This document shows positions 8,558 through 16,065 of a DNA stretch of 58,022 nt, in pieces (within the stretch, counting starts at the first letter, position 1; every line of letters starts with the position of its first letter). The position numbers and the translations under genes were made by a program. A model generated the notes under the pieces. That model had not been told where the DNA came from and did not search any database. It saw nothing but the letters and a program-made list of their open reading frames with translations. Origin of the DNA: Clostridium lacusfryxellense (GTDB lineage Bacteria; Bacillota; Clostridia; Clostridiales; Clostridiaceae); NCBI RefSeq assembly GCF_018861735.1, contig NZ_JAHLEB010000029.1:1-58022 (forward strand), given 5' to 3'.

Positions 8558-8701
8558 AAAAAAGGCGCTGAATTTTCAGTGCCTCTCTTTAACAGAGTTT
8601 AAATAAACTTTGCGCTTTATTTTCAACCCTATTTTGTGTATAACTATTCGATTATATTCGTCTATACTTTACATTATAGTCTTTAAATCATCAAAATGCA
8701 A
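8558..8701 (-). promoter_or_regulatory. kamA promoter and attenuated leader
   Basis: On the minus strand TTGCAT (8696-8701), 17 bp and TATAAT (8673-8678) form a good promoter. The leader then carries a hairpin (8564-8583, GGCACTGA/TCAGCGCC) followed by six T (8558-8563), an intrinsic terminator about 75 nt before the kamA start codon. Upstream in the leader, AGTTTA/TAAACT can form an alternative stem. A possible 16-codon frame at 8576-8626 (TTG start, weak ribosome site) contains four lysine codons and ends inside the terminator. The consensus core of the lysine riboswitch is not present. Confidence 0.6.
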
Positions 8702-8764
8702 AATTCGCTAAAAAATCCAACATAACTACCTAGTTGAACTTATTCTTAATTCTATCATCACAAT

Positions 8765-8804
8765 AAAAAAAGACGATCAAAATGTTTTTCGCATTTCAAT
8801 CGTC
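8765..8804 (-). terminator. Terminator upstream of kamA promoter
   Basis: The hairpin GACGATTGAAATG/CATTTTGATCGTC is followed by seven T on the minus strand. It isolates kamA from transcription coming from the Cys-rich gene and copy B of the palindromic element. Confidence 0.85.
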
Positions 8805-8833
8805 CTTTAGTACTTGATTAACTCATATTGAGT

Positions 8834-9072
8834 ATGAAATTTCTCCAGAGTGACCCGCAAATAGAAACGACGAAACAATTTAAATTTGATTTAGATATTC
8901 TTCTTTTGCGACTATAAAATCCTCGTAAGCCTGCCAGGACGGCAGGCTAGCGAACCCGAGGCAGGACGCCGAGTGTGAGCGATAGAGGATTTTATATAAG
9001 CAAAAGATTAGAATTTCTTAATCAAATTTCTTGTTTCTAGTTCTTTTGCGATGCATGCAGGAGAAATTTCAT
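8834..9072 (+). repeat. Dispersed palindromic element, copy B
   Basis: This 239-bp imperfect palindrome has ends ATGAAATTTCTCCAGAGTG and a matching GGAGAAATTTCAT. Its inner stem is AAAATCCTC/GAGGATTTT. Hairpin 1 lies at 8928-8948 (AGCCTGCC, loop AGGAC, GGCAGGCT) and hairpin 2 at 8960-8970 (GGC, loop AGGAC, GCC), again 11 nt apart. Reverse-complemented, it follows copy A almost base for base through the core and inner arms. It has no coding capacity. It occupies most of the non-coding stretch between the kamA promoter region and the Cys-rich gene. Confidence 0.85.
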
Positions 9073-9088
9073 ATGCCTTAATAGATAA

Positions 9089-9340
9089 TCATTTCCTTTT
9101 TGTTTTATTTACTTCCACTATCTTTCCTACTATATATTCATGGGCATTTTTAGAATGTGGAATTAAACATGTCGAGCAATCTTTAATTCCGTTTACATAT
9201 TTACCATTTCCACCACATTGCTCTAAGAAATATAATGGACAATAACAAAATAAACAATTAAAGTTCTCATCATTTTCAACTTTGTGGCAAGGAAAATATT
9301 CACAATCCTTATTTCTAAAAAACTTATAATTATTAATCAT
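9089..9340 (-). CDS. Cysteine-rich small-domain protein
   Basis: This 83-aa protein has nine Cys and several His, beginning MINNYKFFRNKDCEYFPCHK and containing CLFCYCPLYFLEQCGG and DCSTCLIPH. The arrangement fits the Cys_rich_small domain family, presumed metal binding, whose biochemical role is not established. GGAGAG precedes the ATG. It starts 21 bp after the small membrane protein gene and is probably cotranscribed with it. Confidence 0.8.
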   Translation of the reverse strand: MINNYKFFRNKDCEYFPCHKVENDENFNCLFCYCPLYFLEQCGGNGKYVNGIKDCSTCLIPHSKNAHEYIVGKIVEVNKTKRK

Positions 9341-9361
9341 TTTTGCTCTCCTTAACGTGAC

Positions 9362-9769
9362 CTAACCAATTACTTTATATATAGCTTGTCCAACACCAGC
9401 CATTAATATAATTATTATTATTGAAAACATAACTTGTACAGTTCCATTACTAAGTGACAATGAAAATTTCTTGTTGGAAGTTTCATTGATTACATTTTTT
9501 TTATTCTTTAAGACATTACCATGATGTACAACTTTCGGACGGTAATATATAATTTCACCTTTTAAATAAGCGGCCACACTTATAATTAACACAAAAATGG
9601 ATAAAATAATTGTAACATAGAAAAAATTCTCTTTCATAGCATAAGCCACGAACATTGATATTGGTATAATAGCTCCTAGTAACATTAATAATTTGTTAAC
9701 CATTAATGTTGGTAATGACTTAACATGTTTATTTTTGCTTAGTGTTTTATAAGATTTTCCACTTTTCAT
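9362..9769 (-). CDS. Small membrane protein, unknown function
   Basis: The product has 135 aa when started at the ATG at 9767-9769, which has AGAAGG six bases upstream; a longer frame extends to 9841 without a good ribosome site. It has a basic N-terminus, two closely spaced membrane segments (about residues 27-70), a basic cytoplasmic-looking loop and a last membrane segment at the C-terminus. I do not recognise the family. It is probably in one unit with the Cys-rich gene that follows. Confidence 0.7.
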   Translation of the reverse strand: MKSGKSYKTLSKNKHVKSLPTLMVNKLLMLLGAIIPISMFVAYAMKENFFYVTIILSIFVLIISVAAYLKGEIIYYRPKVVHHGNVLKNKKNVINETSNKKFSLSLSNGTVQVMFSIIIIILMAGVGQAIYKVIG

Positions 9770-9892
9770 AATAAACCTTCTTCCATATTTTTCTGAAACC
9801 ATTAAGGTTATTATACCAAATTTAAAATTATTTGTTAACAATATTTAAAATAAATCACCTCAAATTATTTTTTCCTATATTTGGGTAGGATA

Positions 9893-10987
9893 CTAAAACG
9901 ATATAATATTGTAAACGTCTATATCCTCTAATACAGTATCATCAGAAATAACTTCATCTGGAAATAGATTTGATAATGTTTGTTTGAATTTTTTTAGTTG
10001 CTCTACTGAAATCTCTTCTTGCTTAGGCAATGTATTTTTCTCCTTAATAAGCTTTCCATTTTCTAATTTATATAGAAATTCATCACTTATAATGCTTAAG
10101 TTATTTTCATCGTCAAATCTTAAGTTTCCCGTTGTATCATTAGTTATAGTTATTTTTTTGATTTCACTTATCGTTTTTCCATCACTATTAATTTTAGCTA
10201 TATTAAGATACGTATTTGTTTTATCTTTTATTTCTTTATCTTCCACCCCACTCCTAAAGGCAATCATTTTACCATCCTTAGATATTACTCCATCTAATAT
10301 TTGTTCCTTAATGTCACTAACTTCAAAGATTTTATTACCATTAAGATAAAAATTAGCTTTCGGCTGTGGAAATATATGTGGTGTATTGCTATAAAGGATA
10401 TTTTTATTATTTATACTAGCATCTATTATTGTTCCCACGCAAGACATTATCTCAAGTTTACTTTTTATATTGTATACCCCATATCCAGAGGCTGATGGAT
10501 CAATATGCCCAGTTACTAAAATATGTTCATTATCTATCCATTTAAGTTCAATTATCTGTTGAACATTATTGTCATTTACAATAATATCTGTTAGTGCTTG
10601 CGTTTTAATATCATAAACAATTATATGTGGAGGATATACTGCTTTTACTTCGTCAAAGGATCTAAAGACTATTTTTGTTTTATCTGGTGAAAGTGCTAGC
10701 AAGTCTTTTGATTTTGTATTATCTCCTGGTGATTTAATTTGTCCATTCGTTTCATCATAAAGGTATATACTATTATTCTTTTCAAATGCTATTTTTGTTA
10801 TTTTATCATTATTTATCGGTTTAATATTATTTATTGGTTTAACTTGACCTTTATTCCCATTTGAATCTATATTAATTTTTCCATTTATATTTGAACAAGC
10901 AACCATGGTAAATACGCTTAAAAATAAACACATAACCTTATTAGGTAGCTTAAAATTTTTTTTAGTATTATTTTGATGGTTCGCCAT
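9893..10987 (-). CDS. Predicted lipoprotein with TolB/beta-propeller-like repeats
   Basis: The 364-aa product begins with a basic stretch and hydrophobic segment VMCLFLSVFTMVACSN, a type II signal with the modified Cys near residue 31. The remainder has repeats of the kind IAFEKNNSIYLYDETNG, LLALSPDKTKIVFRS and ISKDGKMIAFRSG, typical of TolB-like or WD40-like propellers that report state variables. It should sit on the outer face of the membrane. The ATG follows GAGGAGC. No partner gene identifies its role. Confidence 0.72.
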   Translation of the reverse strand: MANHQNNTKKNFKLPNKVMCLFLSVFTMVACSNINGKINIDSNGNKGQVKPINNIKPINNDKITKIAFEKNNSIYLYDETNGQIKSPGDNTKSKDLLALSPDKTKIVFRSFDEVKAVYPPHIIVYDIKTQALTDIIVNDNNVQQIIELKWIDNEHILVTGHIDPSASGYGVYNIKSKLEIMSCVGTIIDASINNKNILYSNTPHIFPQPKANFYLNGNKIFEVSDIKEQILDGVISKDGKMIAFRSGVEDKEIKDKTNTYLNIAKINSDGKTISEIKKITITNDTTGNLRFDDENNLSIISDEFLYKLENGKLIKEKNTLPKQEEISVEQLKKFKQTLSNLFPDEVISDDTVLEDIDVYNIISF

Positions 10988-11284
10988 AATTTTGCTCCTC
11001 GTCTAAATTTATAAAAATAATTATCATTTAAAATCATTGAAACTTAGATTATTATACTCCACTTATAAAAGGGTATCAACTGGAAATCATAATGTTTTGA
11101 ACTATTTTTTCTTTGTTAATAACTTTCTAGTTCATGTTATATATTTTATTGATTTTATTTCCATTATTTTTAAATTAATTTACATATTTTCAATAAAATA
11201 TAAATAAGTATGCGAATATTAATTTTTAATTTTAAATTAATATGAGTATATGATATTTATAATCATATACTCATTAATTAAAAT

Positions 11285-11486
11285 TTATGCCATTTTGCCG
11301 CAATATTCACAAAACTTTGTTTGCTCATCACTATTATGTAATTTTTCACCACAGTATTTGCAAAATAATGGTCTTGCCTTAATTCTGTATTCTTTTAATC
11401 TTAACTTCGCATCCTAAACTTTTAAGCATATCTCTCATAATAAAATTTTCAAATTTACAATCATTAACCAGGAGTATTCTAAGCAT
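11285..11486 (-). pseudogene. Remnant of receiver-domain/zinc-ribbon protein
   Basis: A strong AGGAG site and ATG at 11484-11486 open a frame starting MLRILLVNDCKFENFIMRDM, like the beta1-alpha1 start of a response-regulator receiver domain. The frame stops after 35 codons (11379). Immediately after, in another frame, comes KARPLFCKYCGEKL and CEYCGKMA, a C-terminal double CxxC zinc ribbon ending at 11285. The receiver core, including the phosphorylated Asp region, is missing. I infer an internal deletion with a frameshift in a fused receiver-zinc-ribbon gene. It could alternatively be two tiny genes, but the second has no start or ribosome site. Confidence 0.6.
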
Positions 11487-11647
11487 ATTATTTCTCCTAT
11501 CTCTTATATTTGTTAAGTTTAATATTTTTAATAAATGAATAGGATATTTATAATTTCATCTGATAAAAAAATTGTAACATTTTATTTAAAAATTTACAAT
11601 TTCTCTCACATAAAAATAGACTTAAAAACATATAAACATCTTTTAAA

Positions 11648-11689
11648 TTTAATAATGAGATGATATAATTATATCATCTCATTATTAAA
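11648..11689. repeat. 42-bp perfect palindrome upstream of AI-2E permease gene
   Basis: Each 21-base arm reads TTTAATAATGAGATGATATAA in its own orientation, with no mismatch and no loop. It ends 33 bp before the permease start codon. Neither strand has the T-run that would make it a normal terminator. The rest of the 10988-11722 spacer holds only the receiver remnant and A+T-rich sequence. Confidence 0.8.
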
Positions 11690-11722
11690 AAAATAATCAA
11701 CAGTTAAGGAAGTGAAATTAAC

Positions 11723-12829
11723 TTGTTAAAATATAAAAAAATCCCTTACTTAAATTTAATCCCTATAATTTTATTATCATTTATCTTATTCAGATTAGTA
11801 AATCACATAGAAATGTTCGCCGATTCCGCTAGTGTTTTTATATCATACATAAGTTCATTTATATGGGCATTCGGAATAGCTTACTTACTAAACCCTATTA
11901 TGGTAAGCATGGAAAAACGATTTCACACAAAACGTTATATAACCCTACTTATTATCTATATCATTCTTTTAGGCATCATAGTTTTCAGCATAACAATAAT
12001 AACCCCCAATATAGGTGCTAGCATTAGTGACTTTACACTATCTACTCCTGATTATGTCTCTAATACTCGCTCATGGTTTTATAAAAACATGGACAAAGTT
12101 CAACTATTAGATAAATATGGTATAACCAAATATTTAGATGAAAGTACGTCTACTCTTATGTCAAACCTTGCTAAATATTTAAATACCGGTATCAACGCTG
12201 CATTCCTAACCGCCGTAGGGTTCACTTCTTCATTTATGAAGTTTATGCTAGGATTCGTTGTATCATTATATCTTTTAAAGGATAAAGAAAAATTAATACT
12301 AAACACAAAAAAACTAATATATGCCGTTTTAAAGGAAGAAAATGCAGATAGCATCCTACAATTCGGTAAAGAAGCAAATTCTATTTTCTCTGGTTTCATT
12401 GTAGGAAAATTTATTGACTCTATAATTATTGGCATCATATGTTTTATAGGATTAAGCATTATGAAAATGCCTAATGTTTTACTTATAAGTTTAATTGTTG
12501 GAGTTACAAATATGATTCCTTATTTTGGACCATTAATCGGAATGGTTCCAGCTTTCTTTATTACACTATTTATTAGCCCTATAAAAGCCGTTTGGGTACT
12601 TATATTCATTATTATACTTCAACAATTTGATGGATTATATTTAGGTCCAAAAATCCTTGGAAAATCCGTTGGCTTGAGCCCATTACTTATTATCCTCTCA
12701 ATACTTATCGGCGGTGGAACATTTGGAGTTCTTGGTATGTTCCTTGCAGTTCCTACCATGGCAATAATTTTGCTATTACTCGAAAGATTTATTAATAGAA
12801 AGCTTAAGGAAAAGGATATTGACTTATAA
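11723..12829 (+). CDS. AI-2E family transporter (PerM/YdbI type)
   Basis: This 368-aa multi-pass membrane protein has two N-terminal membrane segments, a soluble central part (about residues 85-150) and five to six more segments with the conserved PYFGPLIGMVPA and GGGTFGVLGMFLAVP signatures. The family exports varied substrates (AI-2 in E. coli TqsA; Na+/H+ exchange in others), so the substrate is unknown. The start is TTG, preceded by AAGGAAGTG about ten bases away. It converges on tsaD with 21 bp between the stops. Confidence 0.88.
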   Translation: MLKYKKIPYLNLIPIILLSFILFRLVNHIEMFADSASVFISYISSFIWAFGIAYLLNPIMVSMEKRFHTKRYITLLIIYIILLGIIVFSITIITPNIGASISDFTLSTPDYVSNTRSWFYKNMDKVQLLDKYGITKYLDESTSTLMSNLAKYLNTGINAAFLTAVGFTSSFMKFMLGFVVSLYLLKDKEKLILNTKKLIYAVLKEENADSILQFGKEANSIFSGFIVGKFIDSIIIGIICFIGLSIMKMPNVLLISLIVGVTNMIPYFGPLIGMVPAFFITLFISPIKAVWVLIFIIILQQFDGLYLGPKILGKSVGLSPLLIILSILIGGGTFGVLGMFLAVPTMAIILLLLERFINRKLKEKDIDL

Positions 12830-12850
12830 TATCCTATTCTTTTTATATTC

Positions 12851-13873
12851 TTACCTTTCTCCAAGTTTTAAGTTTGGTATTGCATTAAGCGTTAATGGCG
12901 AAAATCTGCCTTTGATAAATTCAAAATAAGCTGCGCTTCCAATCATAGCAGCATTATCGGTACATAACACCATCTCTGGAAATAAAACTTTTATATTCTT
13001 TTTTGCCCCTTCTTTTACCATTGTCTCTCTAAGACAAGAATTTGATGCTACGCCTCCAGCTATAGTTATTTTATTTACGCCCTTAATTTCACACGCTTCT
13101 AAAGCGTTATTTACTAATACATCAACCACTGCCTTTTGAAAGGATGCAGCTACATCTGGCACATTAATCATTTCATTTTTCATGTTCATTTTATTCAAGT
13201 AATTTAGAACCGACGACTTAACTCCACTAAACGAAAAATCCAAACTAGTATCATGGAATTTAGCTCTTGGAAACTTTATAGCATCTGCATTCCCTTGTTT
13301 TGCTATTTCATCTATTTTAGGACCACCAGGATATCCTAGCCCAATTGCACGCGCTACCTTATCAAAAGCTTCTCCAGCAGCATCATCTCTAGTTTGAGCC
13401 ATGACCTCAAATTCGCCATGATCTTTCATATATACAATAAATGTATGACCACCGGAAACAACTAAACACATAAATGGCGGTTTAAGATCCTTATATTCCA
13501 AAAAATTAGCACTTATATGCCCTTCAATATGGTTTACCCCAATTAGAGGTTTATTAGTTGCATAAGCCAGTCCCTTAGCATATTGAACACCTACGAGCAG
13601 CGCTCCTACTAGTCCCGGTCCATAAGTTACTCCTATTGCATCTATGTCATCTAATGTAACTTTAGCCTCGTCTAACGCCTCTTGAACAACAGCACTAATT
13701 ACTTCTATATGCTTTCTAGACGCCACTTCCGGTACTACACCACCAAATTTTTCATGTATATCAATTTGCGATGCAATTATGTTTGATAAAATCTCTCGAC
13801 CATTCACAACCACAGATGCAGCAGTCTCATCACAACTTGATTCAATCGCAAGTATTTTAATATCTTTATCCAT
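12851..13873 (-). CDS. tsaD: tRNA N6-threonylcarbamoyladenosine transferase subunit TsaD
   Basis: TsaD transfers the threonylcarbamoyl group to A37 of ANN-decoding tRNAs, working with TsaB and TsaE (encoded here near 36.6-37.8 kb) and TsaC. The 340-aa ASKHA-fold protein starts with [15 protein letters not shown], carries the metal-binding HIEGH (about residues 111-115) and SGGHT, and has [11 protein letters not shown] near the C-terminus. AAGGTGG precedes the ATG. Confidence 0.97.
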   Translation of the reverse strand: MDKDIKILAIESSCDETAASVVVNGREILSNIIASQIDIHEKFGGVVPEVASRKHIEVISAVVQEALDEAKVTLDDIDAIGVTYGPGLVGALLVGVQYAKGLAYATNKPLIGVNHIEGHISANFLEYKDLKPPFMCLVVSGGHTFIVYMKDHGEFEVMAQTRDDAAGEAFDKVARAIGLGYPGGPKIDEIAKQGNADAIKFPRAKFHDTSLDFSFSGVKSSVLNYLNKMNMKNEMINVPDVAASFQKAVVDVLVNNALEACEIKGVNKITIAGGVASNSCLRETMVKEGAKKNIKVLFPEMVLCTDNAAMIGSAAYFEFIKGRFSPLTLNAIPNLKLGER

Positions 13874-14148
13874 TATCCTTACCCACCTTTAATAATTTCT
13901 TATCTATATTTAAATTATATGCTACAATTTTTATTCTAATAATTTTTGCGTTCATTTATAACACTACTAATTATACTTTATTAACTTTATCATTTCAAAT
14001 TTTTATATACTTTTTAAAATCTAGATACTTTTTAAATTCTCTTAACTTTTAAAGTTGTATTAATTTTTGGAATAACCTCCCGATGCATATCTCTTTCTAT
14101 GATATAATTGTAGATGCAATTATTTTTTAAGTCAGATTGGAGGCATAC

Positions 14149-14826
14149 ATGATTAACACCTATGCAAAGGTAATAATAAAAGGCTCCCCTATAACAAAAT
14201 CCAATTTTAAACTTTCCAACATGAATGGACGAGCTATTCTACCTTATAATTCTGGTAAGTACCATGATAGATATGCTTTATATGAAGAAGAAATTGCCTA
14301 CCAGTGTAGAATTCAAAACTCAAGTACTTTTCTAACAGAATCCCTTATTGCGGTCTTAAAAGTATATTATAAAAGTTCAAAACGGCATCCTGATACAACT
14401 AACATAACAAAAAGTATTTTTGATGGAATAGAAAAAAGCGGTCTTATAGTAAATGATGCCCAAATTACAAAACTTATTATTGAAGAATTTTATGATAAAG
14501 AAAATCCAAGGTTTGAATTAGAACTTTTTGGTGAAAGTACATATTCTATTGATTATTCAATAACTAAAAAAGAAGAAAAACAAGAACCTATAAGTTATAA
14601 GCCTCCTTCAAATAAGAAAAACACAATAGGCTCTAAATCAAGTAAAATTTCTAAATCAAATACAATAAATACTCCTATAAATAACGCAAAATGTTGTGTT
14701 GTTAATACTTCTAATTCAAAACTTAAATGCGAGATCTGTGGAAAACTAGTATCAAAGGACGAGTATATTTCAGCCAATAAAGGTAAAACCTCTTTGTGTA
14801 AAAACTGCTTCAAAAAATTATTTTAA
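14149..14826 (+). CDS. RusA-family nuclease-like protein with C-terminal zinc ribbon
   Basis: The N-terminal 120 residues carry the RusA Holliday-junction endonuclease pattern, HPDTTNITKSIFDGIEKSG followed by NDAQ, which includes the acidic metal ligands. A Ser/Lys/Asn-rich linker (about 140-185) leads to a C-terminal CEICGK...CKNCF zinc ribbon that classical phage RusA lacks. I chose the ATG at 14149 because GGAGG lies six bases upstream. No phage genes surround it, so it looks like a resident clostridial gene; resolvase activity is inferred only from the family. Confidence 0.78.
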   Translation: MINTYAKVIIKGSPITKSNFKLSNMNGRAILPYNSGKYHDRYALYEEEIAYQCRIQNSSTFLTESLIAVLKVYYKSSKRHPDTTNITKSIFDGIEKSGLIVNDAQITKLIIEEFYDKENPRFELELFGESTYSIDYSITKKEEKQEPISYKPPSNKKNTIGSKSSKISKSNTINTPINNAKCCVVNTSNSKLKCEICGKLVSKDEYISANKGKTSLCKNCFKKLF

Positions 14827-14978
14827 GCATTTTATTAATGCAACTTTTTATTCGTTTTTAGAATATTCTGCATTTAATTTGCTAAAATACTGAAAACACC
14901 TTATTTATCCAAACTTTATGTTATAATTCTATATAAAATAACTAATTGGCAATGAATTTGCATAGTAGGAGGATTAAT

Positions 14979-16007
14979 ATGAGTACAAATGTTAACATTG
15001 ATTGGGATAAATTAGGTTTTGCCTATAGCAAAACAGACTTACGTTATATTTCAATATGGAAAGACGGTAAATGGGATGCTGGAAAACTAGTTGAAGATAA
15101 CAATATCAGTATAAGCGAAGCCTCAACATCTCTTCATTATGGTCAACAATGTTTTGAAGGCTTAAAAGCTTATCGTACTAAGGATGGTAGTATACAACTA
15201 TTTAGACCTGATGAAAATGCTAAACGTATTAACAGAAGTTGTGAGCGTGTTCTTATGCCCGAAATTCCTGTTGATAAATTTGTTGATGCATGTTTACAAG
15301 TTGTTAAAGCAAATGAAGCTTTTGTTCCACCATACGGAAGTGGAGCGACTCTTTATATCAGACCTTATGTTATAGGAATCGGTGACAATCTTGGAGTAGG
15401 TCCAGCTCCTGAGTTTTTATTTGGCGTCTTCTGTTGTCCTGTAGGCGCTTACTTCAAAGGTGGTCTAGCACCAGTGAACTTTATGATTTCCGAAAAATTT
15501 GATAGAGCTGCACCTCATGGAACAGGCGCTGATAAGATTGGTGGTAATTATGCTGCAAGTCTTCTTGCACATGTAGAAGCTACCAAAAAAGGATTCGCAG
15601 ACTGTGTATATCTTGATCCAGCAACTCATACTAACATTGAAGAAGTTGGAGCTGCAAACTTCTTTGGAATTACGAATAATAATGTATTTGCAACCCCCAA
15701 GTCTCCATCAATACTACCTAGTATAACTAAATACTCTTTGATTCATATTGCAAAAGAGTACTTAAAGATGAACATAGAGGAAAGAGTTATTCCAATAGAT
15801 AGTCTTGGTGAGTTTATAGAAGCAGGCGCATGTGGAACCGCTGCAGTAATAACACCTATTGGCGGTATCGAGTATAAAGGTAACCTTCATGTTTTCTATA
15901 GTGAAACGGAAGTAGGCCCAATCACTAGAAAACTTTATGATCTACTTTATGGGATTCAGTTTGGAGATGTAAAGGCACCGGAAGGCTGGATTGTTAAGGT
16001 TAAATAA
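14979..16007 (+). CDS. ilvE: Branched-chain amino acid aminotransferase
   Basis: This PLP class IV aminotransferase interconverts Leu/Ile/Val and their 2-oxo acids. The 342-aa product has HYGQQCFEGLKAY, RPYVIGIG, the PLP lysine in DKIGGNYA and the substrate/PLP segment NIEEVGAANFF, matching the longer, eukaryote-like BCAT type. I set the start at the ATG at 14979, which has AGGAGG six bases before it, rather than at the in-frame ATG upstream. It stands alone, with a shared terminator downstream. Confidence 0.95.
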   Translation: MSTNVNIDWDKLGFAYSKTDLRYISIWKDGKWDAGKLVEDNNISISEASTSLHYGQQCFEGLKAYRTKDGSIQLFRPDENAKRINRSCERVLMPEIPVDKFVDACLQVVKANEAFVPPYGSGATLYIRPYVIGIGDNLGVGPAPEFLFGVFCCPVGAYFKGGLAPVNFMISEKFDRAAPHGTGADKIGGNYAASLLAHVEATKKGFADCVYLDPATHTNIEEVGAANFFGITNNNVFATPKSPSILPSITKYSLIHIAKEYLKMNIEERVIPIDSLGEFIEAGACGTAAVITPIGGIEYKGNLHVFYSETEVGPITRKLYDLLYGIQFGDVKAPEGWIVKVK

Positions 16008-16023
16008 AATTATTAATATATAT

Positions 16024-16060
16024 AAAAACAACTTCAAAACTTAGTTTTGAAGTTGTTTTT
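16024..16060. terminator. Bidirectional terminator, ilvE/glgP
   Basis: The hairpin AAAACAACTTCAAAACT/AGTTTTGAAGTTGTTTT lies between the converging ilvE and phosphorylase genes, with A and T runs on both sides, so it can serve both. Confidence 0.88.
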
Positions 16061-16065
16061 ACGTT

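Noticed and set aside
8558-8701. Lysine riboswitch upstream of kamA
   Set aside because: The leader is too short before the terminator and lacks the conserved L-box core blocks.
4334-9072. Palindromic elements as known TwoAYGGAY or CsrA-titrating RNAs
   Set aside because: The loops read AGGAC rather than AYGGAY, and the rest of the fold does not match what I know of those classes; kept only as a hypothesis.
11012-11026. Fur box upstream of the lipoprotein gene
   Set aside because: The match to TGATAAT-N-ATTATCA is partial and A/T-rich sequence gives such matches often.
11648-11689. The 42-bp palindrome as an intrinsic terminator
   Set aside because: Neither strand has a T-run following the stem.
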